Below are positions 29,316-40,992 of a stretch of DNA of 64,000 bases, piece by piece (position 1 is the first letter of the stretch; every line of letters begins with the position of its first letter). The notes below the pieces were generated by a model, which was given only the letters and a program-made list of their open reading frames with translations, did no database searches and was not told the origin of the DNA. Made by a program: the position numbers and the translations under genes. The stretch lies in contig NZ_CP081153.1 in the NCBI RefSeq assembly GCF_025140835.1, forward strand, positions 1,612,001 through 1,676,000. The letters are read 5' to 3'. The DNA is from Aliiroseovarius sp. M344. GTDB lineage: Bacteria; Pseudomonadota; Alphaproteobacteria; Rhodobacterales; Rhodobacteraceae.

Positions 29316-30101
29316 ATGGCCATCACGACATCGCTGGACGGAAAAACGGCCGTCATCACCGGATCAAACTCGGGTATTGGCCTTGGGATCGCGCGCGAAC
29401 TTGCGCGGGCAGGCGCGGATGTGGTGTTAAATTCGTTCACCGATACAGCGGACGATCACGCGTTGGCCGCAGGTATCGCCAAAGAGTTCGGGGTGACCGC
29501 ACGTTATATTCAGGCGGATATGTCGAAAGCCGATCAATGCCGCGCCCTGATTGAAAAGGCCGGTCGATGCGACATCCTTGTGAACAACGCGGGCATCCAG
29601 CACGTCGCCCCGATCGAGGATTTCCCGACCGAGAAATGGGATGCCATCATCGCGATTAACCTGAATTCCGCCTTTCACACCATCGCCGCGGCACTTCCCA
29701 TGATGCGCAGGGCCGGATGGGGACGCGTGATTAATATCGCTTCGGCGCATGGCCTGACCGCGTCGCCTTACAAGGCCGCATACATCGCAGCCAAGCACGG
29801 GATTGTTGGCCTGACCAAGACCATCGGGCTTGAAACCGCCGAAGAACAGATCACCTGCAACGCGATTTGTCCCGGTTATGTTCTGACGCCGCTGGTCGAA
29901 TCCCAAATCCCCGATCAAATGAAGACGCATGGGATGGGCCGGGACGAGGTGGTGCGCGACGTGATGCTGGCCCGGCAACCGTCTAAAGAGTTCGCGACTG
30001 TCGAGCAGATGGGCGGCACCGCGGCCTTCTTGTGTTCGGATGCAGCAGCCCAGATCACCGGCACCACGATCTCGGTCGATGGCGGTTGGACGGCGCTGTA
30101 A
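29316..30101 (+). CDS. bdhA: D-beta-hydroxybutyrate dehydrogenase (SDR family)
   Basis: A 261-residue classical short-chain dehydrogenase. The cofactor motif is TGSNSGIGLGIA, NNAGIQHVAPIEDFP marks the 3-hydroxybutyrate dehydrogenase group, and the catalytic set is Ser in NIASAHG plus YIAAK. The C terminus is SVDGGWTAL. It oxidises D-3-hydroxybutyrate, the monomer of polyhydroxybutyrate, to acetoacetate with NAD+. ATG 29316 has GAGGAGAG eight bases upstream. The frame is open further upstream, but without similarity. The patatin gene follows 6 bases downstream, making a two-gene operon. Confidence 0.92.
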   Translation: MAITTSLDGKTAVITGSNSGIGLGIARELARAGADVVLNSFTDTADDHALAAGIAKEFGVTARYIQADMSKADQCRALIEKAGRCDILVNNAGIQHVAPIEDFPTEKWDAIIAINLNSAFHTIAAALPMMRRAGWGRVINIASAHGLTASPYKAAYIAAKHGIVGLTKTIGLETAEEQITCNAICPGYVLTPLVESQIPDQMKTHGMGRDEVVRDVMLARQPSKEFATVEQMGGTAAFLCSDAAAQITGTTISVDGGWTAL

Positions 30102-30107
30102 CCCGGA

Positions 30108-31160
30108 ATGGAAAAGCCTAAGCGTATCAACCTGGCCCTTCAGGGCGGCGGGGCACATGGTGCCTTTACCTGGGGCGTGCTGGATCGTCTGCTTGAAGAC
30201 GAGGGGATCGAGATTGCCGGGATTTCCGGCACATCCGCGGGCGCACTTAACGGCGCGGCCCTTAAGGCCGGTCTGGTGGCAGATGGCAAAGGGCAGGACC
30301 GTGATGGCGCGCGCGCCAGTCTGGACGCGCTGTGGCATAGTGTTGCTGGGGTGCATGATCTGCGCCTGACCTCATGGTTTGCGCAGTTTGCGCCGCATAA
30401 CGAGTTGATCAATCAGGCATTTCAGGCGTCGCCGATGTTTGCTTGGGCTGACATGACCAGCCGCGCCGTCGGCCCTTATGCCTATGGTCCGTTTTATGCC
30501 AACCCCCTGCAATCTGTCGTTGAAACCTTCGACTTCGATCAGGTTTGCGCAGATACTGGCCCCCGCCTGTTTGTCTCGGCGACCAACGTTCGCACTGGCA
30601 AAATCCGCGTCTTTGACGGGGACGAGATCAATACGGATGCGATCCTTGCGTCGGCCTGTCTTCCGACGGTGTTTCAGGCGATCGAGATGACAGACCCCAA
30701 GACAGGCACAGTAGAGGCATTTTGGGATGGGGGTTATTCCGGCAATCCTGCGCTGTTCCCGCTTTTCGATCCGGCACTGCCGGCCGATGTTGTCGTGGTG
30801 AATATCAACCCGCTGTTTCGCCCAGACGTCCCGAAATCCGGGCCCGACATTCAGAACCGGATCAATGAAATCAGCTTTAATTCGTCGCTGCTGCGCGAAC
30901 TTCGGGCGATCAACTTCGTCAAACGGCTGATTTCGTCAGGCCAATTGTCATCGGGGCAGATGCGCGACGTGCTGGTCCATATGATCGCAGATGACGCGCT
31001 GATGCGGGATTTGAGCACGGCCACCAAATTGGTGCCTTCTGTTGTGACATTGCAGCGTCTGAAAGCAGCCGGTCGTGCGGCGACAGATGCGTTTCTGAGT
31101 GCTCATCGTGATGACCTAAACACGCGTGGCTCGGTCGATCTGGAACAGATGTTCGGCTAA
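30108..31160 (+). CDS. Patatin-like phospholipase/acyl hydrolase
   Basis: A 350-residue protein. The oxyanion motif is LQGGGAHGAFTWG (11-23), the nucleophile elbow is GTSAG with Ser43, and the catalytic dyad Asp207 is in WDGGYSGNP. No signal peptide is present, so it is cytoplasmic. It follows bdhA by 6 bases, and such pairs suggest a role in storage-polymer or lipid turnover, but the substrate is not known. Its TAA overlaps the stop of the convergent LysE-type gene (31157-31160). Confidence 0.88.
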   Translation: MEKPKRINLALQGGGAHGAFTWGVLDRLLEDEGIEIAGISGTSAGALNGAALKAGLVADGKGQDRDGARASLDALWHSVAGVHDLRLTSWFAQFAPHNELINQAFQASPMFAWADMTSRAVGPYAYGPFYANPLQSVVETFDFDQVCADTGPRLFVSATNVRTGKIRVFDGDEINTDAILASACLPTVFQAIEMTDPKTGTVEAFWDGGYSGNPALFPLFDPALPADVVVVNINPLFRPDVPKSGPDIQNRINEISFNSSLLRELRAINFVKRLISSGQLSSGQMRDVLVHMIADDALMRDLSTATKLVPSVVTLQRLKAAGRAATDAFLSAHRDDLNTRGSVDLEQMFG

Positions 31161-31792
31161 CCGATTGAGCCTGACACCACGCCTTTGATCAGACCCGCCG
31201 CGATGGCCCACATGGTCAGCCCGATCACCACATCCAGCACCCGCCACGCACCTGGTTTTTGCATGATCGGCGCCAGCAGGCGCGCGCCATATCCAAGTGA
31301 GAAGAAAAAAACAAAGCTGGATGTCACAGCCCCTGTGCCAAAGGCAATGCGCTGTGCCCAATCTCCAAAAGAAGTTGAGATTGCGCCAATCAGGCCCAGC
31401 GTATCCAGATAGACATGCGGATTGGCCCATGTGAATGCAGCGGCGATGGCAATCACTGCGCCCAAAGACCGGGATTTGCCCGCAATCTCCATCGCGTAAT
31501 CGCCTTTCAGGGCTGCCAAGAACCGCATTGCGCCATAGACAAGCAGGAAACCAGCCCCCGCCAGCGCCATAATCAGCGGCAGCCGGGGCCACGCCTCGAC
31601 CAGCGCGCCGAAGCCAAGCACACCAGCGGCGATCAGAAGGGCGTCAGAGGTTGCACAAAACAGGCACAGCCAGAACACATGTTGGCGCAATAATCCCTGT
31701 CGCAACACAAAAGCGTTCTGTGCGCCGATGGCAAGGATAAGCGAAAACCCGGTTGCAAACCCGGTGATCGCTGGTGTGACCAGAAGGTTCAT
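31157..31792 (-). CDS. LysE/ArgO-family amino acid exporter
   Basis: A 211-residue protein with six predicted membrane helices. The family N terminus is FSLILAIGAQNAFVLRQGL, and the helix-4 region ends TWANPHVYLDTLGLIGAIS. Members export lysine/arginine or related basic amino acids. Its ATG overlaps the end of the DUF502 gene by 4 bases, so it is the second gene of that operon. Its TAG overlaps the patatin stop. Confidence 0.88.
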   Translation of the reverse strand: MNLLVTPAITGFATGFSLILAIGAQNAFVLRQGLLRQHVFWLCLFCATSDALLIAAGVLGFGALVEAWPRLPLIMALAGAGFLLVYGAMRFLAALKGDYAMEIAGKSRSLGAVIAIAAAFTWANPHVYLDTLGLIGAISTSFGDWAQRIAFGTGAVTSSFVFFFSLGYGARLLAPIMQKPGAWRVLDVVIGLTMWAIAAGLIKGVVSGSIG

Positions 31793-32544
31793 TCTATCTT
31801 GATTTCAGATATTAAATCAGGAGGTTGCGCAGGGTTCTTCGAGTTCGGATAGACGAGACCAGCCGAGATAACCAGCTTGGCGGCATCCTCGACCGACATA
31901 TCAAGCGCGATCACCGAATGCCGCGGCACGAACAACAGGAAACCGGATGTCGGGTTCGGTGTGGTCGGCAGAAAGACCGAGATGATGTCTTCGTCCACCG
32001 GAATGCGCTTGTCGATTTCACCCTTCGCCTTGGTCGAGATGAAGGCAATCGCCCATATCCCTTTGCGTGGGTATTCGACCAGACACGCCTTGTCGAACTT
32101 TGTCTCGGTCGATTGGCTGAAGATGGTTTCAGCAATCTGCTTGATCCCGTTGTAAAGCGACCGCACAACCGGCATCCGGTCAACTAGGCTTTCGCCCCAT
32201 GCCAGAAACGACCGCCCGATCAGCCCTTTGGCAATCCAGCCGACAAACACGGTGAACATAAGGAAAACGACGACGCCCAGACCACGCACATTGACGCGCA
32301 CATCTTCGCCAAACAGCATTTTGAACCATTGGCTGTCACCAAAAAACGTGTCGATCAGGCTGTCGGGGTGATACCGGGCAGGCACAAAGGGCAAAACCCA
32401 ACTGTCGATCCAGCCCACAAAGGTCCAGATCATCCACATGGTCACGGCGATCGGCACAACCACAACAAGTCCCGCAAGGAAGTTGTTGCGCAGCCCAGCA
32501 AATGGGCGCCGTTTGCGCCTTGTGTGGTCGTCGTGTTCGGTCAT
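31789..32544 (-). CDS. DUF502 family membrane protein
   Basis: A 251-residue protein with two N-terminal membrane segments (FLAGLVVVVPIAVTMWMIW; GLGVVVFLMFTVFVGWIA) followed by DRMPVVRSLYNGIKQIAETIF, the DUF502 (COV1-like) signature. A soluble beta-rich domain to the C terminus follows. No biochemical function is established for the bacterial family. The gene overlaps the LysE-type exporter (4 bases), so they are cotranscribed and may act together at the membrane (inference). Confidence 0.85.
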   Translation of the reverse strand: MTEHDDHTRRKRRPFAGLRNNFLAGLVVVVPIAVTMWMIWTFVGWIDSWVLPFVPARYHPDSLIDTFFGDSQWFKMLFGEDVRVNVRGLGVVVFLMFTVFVGWIAKGLIGRSFLAWGESLVDRMPVVRSLYNGIKQIAETIFSQSTETKFDKACLVEYPRKGIWAIAFISTKAKGEIDKRIPVDEDIISVFLPTTPNPTSGFLLFVPRHSVIALDMSVEDAAKLVISAGLVYPNSKNPAQPPDLISEIKIE

Positions 32545-32596
32545 GAAAAGCCGTTCCCCGGTGTTACCCAGCGAAACTTAGGGATTCGTTTGGTAA

Positions 32597-34870
<2,274 letters not shown>

Positions 34871-34873
34871 ACC

Positions 34874-36964
34874 ATGGCAACCCGGCCCGAAATTCTGTTT
34901 CCCTTATTCGCCGAGCTTGAAACGCTGGGCGGCGTCGGAGAGAAGACTGCCAAGGCCTTGGGAACATTGGGAATAGAACTGCCGCGAGATCTGCTTTTCT
35001 GGTTGCCGCACGCAGGCATTGACCGCAAGTTTCGCGCCTCGATCACCGAAGTTCTGCCGGGCGACATGGCGACGGTCGAAGTTGACGTCGTGCAGCATCG
35101 ACCGGGCCGTACCAAAACCGCACCATACCGGATCGAAGTTCGCGACACGCTCACGGCGTTCGAGCTTGTTTTTTTTCACGCAAACGGCCCGTGGCTTAGC
35201 AAGAAACTACCAGAAGGCAGTAAACGCGTCATTTCGGGTAAGGTGGAAAGTTTCGACGGGAAATTGCAGATCGTGCATCCTGATTACATCGTTTCGCCCA
35301 GTGAAGCGGCAGGTATACCGGATTATGAGCCCGTTTATCGCCTGACCGCCGGCATTACAGGGAAGTTAATTACCAAAGGCGTTGGCGAAGTTCTGACCCG
35401 GCTGCCGATCTTGAAAGAATGGATCGATCCAGAGCTTAAGTCGCGCGAACACTGGCCAGACTGGAACAAGGCGCTGATGGCAGCGCACGCGCCGGAAGGT
35501 GCAGATGATCTGTCGCCGCAATCGCCCGCACGCAGGCGGCTGGCCTATGACGAATTTTTCGCCCACCAACTGACACTTGCCTTGGCCCGCGCCAAAGTGC
35601 GACGTGGCAAAGGCCGGGTCAGCGTCGGCAATGGTGATTTGCAGTCCAAAGTGTTGGCGGCATTGCCGTATAAGCCCACCAATGCGCAGACCCGTGCGGT
35701 TGAAGAGATCGCCGCCGATCTTGCGTCGGGCAAACGGATGAACCGGCTCTTGCAGGGGGATGTGGGGTCCGGAAAAACGCTGGTCGCGCTGCTGTCGCTG
35801 TTGATTGCGGTCGAAGCGGGCGGGCAGGGTGTGATGATGGCCCCCACAGAAATACTGGCCCGGCAGCACCTTGAAGGCTTGCGCCCCTTGGCCGAAGCCG
35901 CCGGCGTCGTGGTTGAGATTCTGACCGGACGCGACAAAGGGTCCGAGCGCCGCGCCAAACTGGACGCGCTGGCCAAGGGCAACATCCACATTCTTGTTGG
36001 CACCCATGCCGTGTTTCAGAAAGACGTGGAATTTCATGACCTTCGTCTGGCGATTGTGGATGAGCAACACCGGTTTGGCGTATCGCAACGGATGGAGCTG
36101 GGGGCCAAAGGACAAGCGGCGGATGTGTTGGTGATGACGGCGACACCGATCCCGCGCAGTCTGGCGCTTGCGCAATATGGCGATATGGATGTGTCTGTGC
36201 TGGACCAGAAACCGCCGGGACGCAAACCGATCAAAACCGTGCTGGTGTCGGCGGGCCGGATCGAGGAAGTGGTGGAGCGGTTGCGCAAAGCGATTGCCGA
36301 TGGTGCGCAGGCCTATTGGGTCTGTCCGCTGGTCGATGAAAGCGAGGTCATGGACCTGACCGCTGCCGAGGAACGGTTCAAACATCTGCGCGCGTCCTTG
36401 GGCGAAGCCGTCGTCGGCATGGTGCATGGACAGATGCCGCCCTCTGAAAAAGACGCAGCGATGGCCGATTTCGTTGCAGGCAAGATCAAATTGCTGGTCG
36501 CGACGACGGTGATTGAGGTGGGCGTTGATGTGCCCAATGCCTCGATCATGGTGATCGAACGGGCCGAGCATTTCGGTCTGGCGCAGTTGCATCAGCTGCG
36601 CGGTCGTGTGGGCCGCGGGCAGGCGGCGTCGACCTGTCTGTTGATGTATCAATCGCCCCTGACCGAAGGCGGCGAAAAGCGTCTTGCGGTGATGCGGGAC
36701 ACCGAAGATGGGTTCGTGATTTCCGAAGCCGATCTGGAAATGCGCGGCGCCGGGGATGTTCTGGGCACGGCGCAATCCGGTCTGCCGCGGTTCTGGGTCG
36801 GAGATCTGGAACATCAAGCCGGTCTGATGGCTGTGGCCCAGAAGGACGCCCGCTTGCTGCTGCAACAAGACCCGGACCTGACCACGGCACGCGGAAACGC
36901 GGCACGCGTTCTTTTATGGTTAATGCGGCAAGACGAAGCGATCCGTTTGATTTCAGTGGGTTAG
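34874..36964 (+). CDS. recG: ATP-dependent DNA helicase RecG
   Basis: A 696-residue protein. An N-terminal wedge/OB domain (about 30-150) precedes helicase motifs: Walker A GDVGSGKT, DEQH box VDEQHRFGV, motif III MTATPIPRSL, TTVIEVGVDVPNA and motif VI QLRGRVGRG. It regresses and remodels stalled replication forks and branched recombination intermediates. It starts 3 bases after the ligA stop. A cluster of GTTC repeats with LexA-type spacing begins 8 bases after its stop and belongs to the next gene. Confidence 0.97.
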   Translation: MATRPEILFPLFAELETLGGVGEKTAKALGTLGIELPRDLLFWLPHAGIDRKFRASITEVLPGDMATVEVDVVQHRPGRTKTAPYRIEVRDTLTAFELVFFHANGPWLSKKLPEGSKRVISGKVESFDGKLQIVHPDYIVSPSEAAGIPDYEPVYRLTAGITGKLITKGVGEVLTRLPILKEWIDPELKSREHWPDWNKALMAAHAPEGADDLSPQSPARRRLAYDEFFAHQLTLALARAKVRRGKGRVSVGNGDLQSKVLAALPYKPTNAQTRAVEEIAADLASGKRMNRLLQGDVGSGKTLVALLSLLIAVEAGGQGVMMAPTEILARQHLEGLRPLAEAAGVVVEILTGRDKGSERRAKLDALAKGNIHILVGTHAVFQKDVEFHDLRLAIVDEQHRFGVSQRMELGAKGQAADVLVMTATPIPRSLALAQYGDMDVSVLDQKPPGRKPIKTVLVSAGRIEEVVERLRKAIADGAQAYWVCPLVDESEVMDLTAAEERFKHLRASLGEAVVGMVHGQMPPSEKDAAMADFVAGKIKLLVATTVIEVGVDVPNASIMVIERAEHFGLAQLHQLRGRVGRGQAASTCLLMYQSPLTEGGEKRLAVMRDTEDGFVISEADLEMRGAGDVLGTAQSGLPRFWVGDLEHQAGLMAVAQKDARLLLQQDPDLTTARGNAARVLLWLMRQDEAIRLISVG

Positions 36965-36971
36965 CCATTTC

Positions 36972-37020
36972 GTTCGCAAAAGTTCACAAATGTTCTTAAA
37001 AAGTTCTTTACAATGCGTTC
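36972..37020 (+). promoter_or_regulatory. GTTC repeat array containing a LexA (SOS) box
   Basis: Five GTTC elements lie at 36972, 36982, 36992, 37003 and 37017. The pair 36992-36995 and 37003-37006 is separated by exactly 7 bases (TTAAAAA), giving GTTC-N7-GTTC, the alphaproteobacterial LexA operator. The first three are spaced one helical turn (10 bases) apart. TACAAT at 37009-37014 could serve as a -10 element. The box lies about 94 bases upstream of the 40-codon membrane-protein gene. Confidence 0.6.
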
Positions 37021-37099
37021 TGATTTATGCGAACAAAATAGCAACAAAGGTGAAAGCGACCATAAAGGCGCCACCAAGACAGAGAGCAGGAGAGTGACC

Positions 37100-37222
37100 A
37101 TGTTGAAAGACGTGAAAGCCGTATTGACCCGTTCGTCCGCCACCCTATGGCAAGACGCAATCGGGGGAATGTCTCTGTTGGTTGTGCTGTTTGGCGCGCT
37201 TCATCTGCCCGGGGTGATCTGA
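37100..37222 (+). CDS. Small single-pass membrane protein (40 aa), putatively SOS-regulated
   Basis: A 40-residue protein. A basic N-terminal amphipathic part (MLKDVKAVLTRSSATLWQD) is followed by one hydrophobic helix (IGGMSLLVVLFGALHLPG). AGGAGAG precedes the ATG at good spacing, so translation is likely. A GTTC-N7-GTTC LexA-type box lies upstream and a strong terminator downstream, making a complete small monocistronic unit. By analogy with SidA of Caulobacter, a 29-residue SOS-induced division inhibitor, it could be a damage-induced membrane effector; there is no sequence proof. The stretch 37223-37374 carries no further gene. Confidence 0.75.
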   Translation: MLKDVKAVLTRSSATLWQDAIGGMSLLVVLFGALHLPGVI

Positions 37223-37374
37223 CCCCTAATCCAGTTTCTGCCTGCTCAGGGTCCGGACACTGCATCATGTCCCAACTTCGATGCGTCCAGACGGTTCACT
37301 GCCCGTCGCCTGTCCACGTTCCGGTGTTTTGCCTCATTCCTTCACCGGACCCGATTATCCCGAGCCGCAACTTG

Positions 37375-37410
37375 CCGCCGCCTCCCTGCCAGGAGCGCGG
37401 CGGTTTTTTT
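37375..37410 (+). terminator. Rho-independent terminator after the small membrane protein gene
   Basis: The stem CCGCCGC (37375-37381)/GCGGCGG (37397-37403) is extended by CTCC/GGAG with a single bulged base and is followed by T7 (37404-37410). It faces the convergent NifU-like gene, which ends 4 bases further on. Confidence 0.9.
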
Positions 37411-37414
37411 GTGA

Positions 37415-37855
37415 TCAGGCGTCTTGCGCGGCGTCGATCGCGGCAAGGGTGGCGTCGAATGGCAACAGGATCGACGCGTGCCGGTTCTTGAACTCGCGAG
37501 CGGGTTGGATCACCTCATACCCCTCGAAAGGTGCCGACGGGACTGGGCCATGGTCTGCCAGCATCTGATGCAACTGATCGCGGCCGCGTTGCAGTGTTTC
37601 ACGATCGAGCCCAGTAACAGTATTTCCAAGAATCGCGGCCGACGCCTGGCCAAGTGCGCACGCTTTCACATTCTGAGCAAAATCCGCGATCGCTCCGTCA
37701 TCAAGGGTCACACCGACCGACACTGTTGATCCACATAGGGGGGACCGGGCTTTGGCTTCGCCATCAGGCTGGTCCAGCTTGCCAAGATGGGGGATAGCAG
37801 CGGCAAGGGCGAGTATCTGTTTTGAGTAGAGCTTGATCAGGTCGCTGTCGCTCAT
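37415..37855 (-). CDS. NifU/IscU-like iron-sulfur cluster scaffold-family protein
   Basis: A 146-residue protein resembling the U-type scaffold N-terminal fold. Conserved cysteines appear in [12 protein letters not shown] and [16 protein letters not shown], but the third IscU-type Cys is not evident, so assembly on this protein is uncertain. ATG 37855 has AGGTGGG upstream; in-frame starts further 5' are less likely. It is not linked to the suf operon (49.8-57.9 kb) and is divergent from hisI, with 71 bases between starts. Its function is inferred from family resemblance only. Confidence 0.78.
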   Translation of the reverse strand: MSDSDLIKLYSKQILALAAAIPHLGKLDQPDGEAKARSPLCGSTVSVGVTLDDGAIADFAQNVKACALGQASAAILGNTVTGLDRETLQRGRDQLHQMLADHGPVPSAPFEGYEVIQPAREFKNRHASILLPFDATLAAIDAAQDA

Positions 37856-37926
37856 GCATCCCACCTTTCGCATCGGAGTTTCCCGGACTACATAGGATGC
37901 GCACAAGCAATTGGAAAGGATGGGCC

Positions 37927-38286
37927 ATGAAATTCGACGTTTCGGCTTTGAAATACGATGACAAGGGTCTAATCCCGGCGATTGCGCAGGATGCAGAGAC
38001 CGGCGAGGTGCTGATGATGGCCTGGATGAATGCCGAGGCTGTGCAGCGCACGCTGGACAGCGGCCGGGTTACCTATTGGTCCCGCTCACGTCAGAGCTTT
38101 TGGGTGAAGGGCGAAAGCTCGGGCCATGTGCAGGCGCTTGTTGAGTTTCGCTTCGATTGTGACCGCGATTGCGTGTTGGTTCAGGTCAGGCAAACCGGTC
38201 CGGCTTGTCATACCAATCGGCGCAGTTGTTTTTACACGGCGGTGCGGGACGGGTATGAAGCCGAATTGATGGCGCCCATGATCTAA
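37927..38286 (+). CDS. hisI: Phosphoribosyl-AMP cyclohydrolase
   Basis: A 119-residue stand-alone HisI (not fused to HisE). It catalyses the third step of histidine synthesis, opening the purine ring of PR-AMP. The metal-binding cysteines are seen in [11 protein letters not shown] and [12 protein letters not shown], and the substrate region in [27 protein letters not shown] precedes ATG 37927. Other his genes are not in the window. Confidence 0.96.
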   Translation: MKFDVSALKYDDKGLIPAIAQDAETGEVLMMAWMNAEAVQRTLDSGRVTYWSRSRQSFWVKGESSGHVQALVEFRFDCDRDCVLVQVRQTGPACHTNRRSCFYTAVRDGYEAELMAPMI

Positions 38287-38354
38287 TGGACCGCCGGGGG
38301 TTTTGCACCCCCGGACCCCCGCAGGATATTTCTGGCCAGAAGAAGCCCGCTCGG

Positions 38355-39209
38355 TCAAAGCCCAACCAACTTTCGGATATCTTCAGGCGATTTGCCTTCG
38401 GCGCGGTAGGTTGAGATGGCGCGGGCATCGTCGCGTTTGGCCAGTCGCTTGCCATCGTCATCCCGGATCAGCCGGTGATGGTGGTAGACTGGCGTTGGGA
38501 GGTTGAGCAACGCTTGTAACAGCACCTGCAGGTATGTGATCTGATAAAGATCCTCGCCCCGGATGATATGGGTCATGCTTTGAGCGGCGTCGTCGATGAC
38601 AGCGGCCAACACGTAGGAAACCGTTTCGATCTCCTTACGGCCCAGAACGGCGTCTCCGATTTCGCGGGTCAAAAATTTTGGATCAACTTCGTGGGTGCCA
38701 CGATGCGCTGCCCCCGTTTCCGCAAAAGTGAGAAGACCGACCTGGTCTAGAGCTTTCGTCAAATCCAAGCGCAGCGCATCGCCCGGTTTTCGGTCTGACA
38801 TTGGGCGATGGCGACAGGTTCCGGGATACACATCGGGCGGCGTCACGCCTTCTTGCGGCGCAGAAAGGGCGGCGCGAATGTCGCTGCGCGAGCAGGAACA
38901 GGGATAGACCAGTCCACGATCCGCGAGCGACATCAAATGGTTCTGATAGGCGGACAGATGTTCAGACTGGCGGAGCACCCTGGGTTCCCATGTCAGGCCC
39001 AGCCAGTGCATATCCTCATAGATCAACGCCTCCCATTCGGGGCGGCAGCGGTCAATGTCCGTGTCTTCAATACGAAGGTGAAACTGACCATCGGCTGCTT
39101 TCGCCATATCATAGGCCAACATTGCCGAATAGGCATGGCCCAGATGCAAAGGGCCGGTTGGGCTGGGCGCAAATCGTGTAATAAACTTAGACATTTGCGC
39201 GCTGACCAT
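38355..39209 (-). CDS. gluQ: Glutamyl-Q tRNA(Asp) synthetase GluQRS
   Basis: About 284 residues, a truncated glutamyl-tRNA synthetase lacking the anticodon domain. The HIGH-like motif is APSPTGPLHLGHA, the zinc-binding cysteines are in YPCSCSRSD and YPGTCRHRP, and the KMSKS-like loop is GKRLAKRDDA. It glutamylates queuosine at position 34 of tRNA(Asp). The ATG at 39209 shares a base with the trmFO stop (TAATG), favouring coupled initiation; the ATG at 39194 (MSKFITRF) is a close alternative. Confidence 0.93.
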   Translation of the reverse strand: MVSAQMSKFITRFAPSPTGPLHLGHAYSAMLAYDMAKAADGQFHLRIEDTDIDRCRPEWEALIYEDMHWLGLTWEPRVLRQSEHLSAYQNHLMSLADRGLVYPCSCSRSDIRAALSAPQEGVTPPDVYPGTCRHRPMSDRKPGDALRLDLTKALDQVGLLTFAETGAAHRGTHEVDPKFLTREIGDAVLGRKEIETVSYVLAAVIDDAAQSMTHIIRGEDLYQITYLQVLLQALLNLPTPVYHHHRLIRDDDGKRLAKRDDARAISTYRAEGKSPEDIRKLVGL

Positions 39210-40555
39210 TATGCAAAATTCGCAAGCCAACCGGTCCATTCGAGTTTAGCGCGATCGGTATAGGCCTTGTAGCGATCCTTACGCCCGCGACGCCCTGCTT
39301 TCAGCCCATCTACGGGTTGGAACAGGCCGAAATTCACATTCATTGGCTGGAAGGTTTTCGCCTCGGCGCCGCCGGTGATGTGGTGGATCAGAGCCCCCAT
39401 GGCGGTGTTTTGAGGCGCTGTTGGTACGTCGCGGCCAAGGATTTCTGCCGCAGCGAGACGACCGGCCAGCAACCCCATCGCTGCACTCTCCACATATCCT
39501 TCAACGCCAGTGACCTGACCTGCAAACCGCAGGTTGGGGCGCGATTTCAGGCGCATTTGGTCGTCCAGAAGCGTCGGAGAATTCATGAATGTGTTGCGAT
39601 GGATACCGCCCAGCCGGGCAAATGAGGCATTCTCTAATCCGGGAATTGATTTGAAAACATCGGCTTGTGCGCCGTATCTCATCTTGGTTTGGAAGCCGAC
39701 AATGTTGAACAGCGTGCCCAGTGCATTGTCGCGACGCAATTGGACTACGGCATAAGGTTTATCTTCAGGCTTATGCGCGTTCGTCAGACCAACGGGTTTC
39801 ATTGGACCAAAGCGCAGCGTTTCACGGCCGCGTTCCGCCATGACCTCGATCGGAAGGCATCCATCGAAATAAGTGGCCGTTTCACCGTCGTGGAACTCGG
39901 TCTTGTCGGCAGCCAGTAGCGCGTCGATGAACGCTTCGTACTGAACTTTGGTCATGGGGCAATTGAGATAAGCCTTTTGCTCTTCCTCGGTCTCGCCTTT
40001 GTCATAGCGTGACTGCGCCCAGACCACATCCATGTCGATGCTGTCGGCGTAAACGATGGGGGCGATGGCGTCAAAGAATGCGAGGCGATCGGTGCCGGTC
40101 TCACGCGCAATCGCTTCACCAAGGGCGGGTGAGGTCAGGGGCCCGGTGGCAAAGACCCAGGTGCCGTCCGTTGGCAGCTCGGTGACTTCGCCATATTCGA
40201 CACTGATATTCGGCAGAGCGCGCAGTCTTGCGGTGACGTGTTGGGCGAAGGCCTCGCGGTCCACAGCCAATGCGCCACCGGCGGGCAAACGGTGTTTATC
40301 CGCACTCGACATGATCAAGCCGCCGGCCTGTCGCATTTCCCAATGCAGAAGGCCCACCGCGTTTTGCTCGTCATCATCCGAACGAAACGAGTTTGAGCAC
40401 ACCATTTCTGCAAAATCGCCGGATTGGTGGGCGAATGTTTCAACGGCAGGGCGCATTTCATGCAGCACAACGTCAACGCCCATATGCGCCGCTTGCCATG
40501 CGGCTTCTGAACCGGCCATGCCGCCGCCAACGATATGTAAAGTCTTGTCAGTCAT
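39209..40555 (-). CDS. trmFO: Methylenetetrahydrofolate-tRNA (uracil-5-)-methyltransferase TrmFO
   Basis: A 448-residue flavoprotein that makes m5U54 in the tRNA T loop using methylenetetrahydrofolate and FADH2. The FAD motif is [13 protein letters not shown] (residues 9-21), and typical segments include [35 protein letters not shown] and [16 protein letters not shown]. It is cotranscribed with gluQ, so both genes act in tRNA modification. Confidence 0.96.
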   Translation of the reverse strand: MTDKTLHIVGGGMAGSEAAWQAAHMGVDVVLHEMRPAVETFAHQSGDFAEMVCSNSFRSDDDEQNAVGLLHWEMRQAGGLIMSSADKHRLPAGGALAVDREAFAQHVTARLRALPNISVEYGEVTELPTDGTWVFATGPLTSPALGEAIARETGTDRLAFFDAIAPIVYADSIDMDVVWAQSRYDKGETEEEQKAYLNCPMTKVQYEAFIDALLAADKTEFHDGETATYFDGCLPIEVMAERGRETLRFGPMKPVGLTNAHKPEDKPYAVVQLRRDNALGTLFNIVGFQTKMRYGAQADVFKSIPGLENASFARLGGIHRNTFMNSPTLLDDQMRLKSRPNLRFAGQVTGVEGYVESAAMGLLAGRLAAAEILGRDVPTAPQNTAMGALIHHITGGAEAKTFQPMNVNFGLFQPVDGLKAGRRGRKDRYKAYTDRAKLEWTGWLANFA

Positions 40556-40596
40556 GGGCCGCAGATAGGGTATCGGGCGCGAAAAGGGAAGGGGCG

Positions 40597-40992
40597 TCAG
40601 GTCGGGTTTTTGTGTTCAATCAGATCCCACGGATTGCCGTGCAAATCCTCGAAAACCGCGACCACTCCATAGGCTTCGTGACGGGGTGCTTCGCGGAAAT
40701 GAACGCCGTGGGAAAGCATATGCGCGTGCATGTCGGCGAAGTTATCGGTGACCAAGAAATGACCGACACGACCACCGGCCTGATTGCCGATAGCTTGCGC
40801 CTGAGCACCTACCGCGCGCGCGATCAGAATGGCCGTTTCAGCGTCTTTATGGGGAGCCATGCGCACCCAACGCTTGTCACTGTCCATGTCTGTGTCTTCG
40901 AGCAGAACAAAGCGCAGGACATCGCGAAACCACGTAATGGCGCGGTCGTAGTCATCGGTCAGAAAGGCAACGAGGGCGAGCCTATTTGGCAT
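40597..40992 (-). CDS. VOC (glyoxalase/bleomycin-resistance fold) family protein
   Basis: About 131 residues from ATG 40992. The paired beta-alpha-beta-beta modules run from [22 protein letters not shown] to the metal-ligand region ending [15 protein letters not shown]. Substrate and metal are unknown. The start lies 11 bases inside the end of the preceding small membrane-protein gene, and the frame is open to 41031. It is the third gene of a gyrA-orf-VOC overlap chain and ends 41 bases before the end of trmFO's 5' side. Confidence 0.8.
   Translation of the reverse strand: MPNRLALVAFLTDDYDRAITWFRDVLRFVLLEDTDMDSDKRWVRMAPHKDAETAILIARAVGAQAQAIGNQAGGRVGHFLVTDNFADMHAHMLSHGVHFREAPRHEAYGVVAVFEDLHGNPWDLIEHKNPT

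Noticed and set aside
35366..36868. 500-codon open frame antisense to recG
   Set aside because: High GC with biased third positions produces long antisense frames; the sense strand encodes an intact RecG and the antisense product looks like no known family.
37223..37374. Additional small ORF from ATG 37267
   Set aside because: No ribosome site, a proline-rich product without resemblance to a protein, and it runs through the terminator hairpin.
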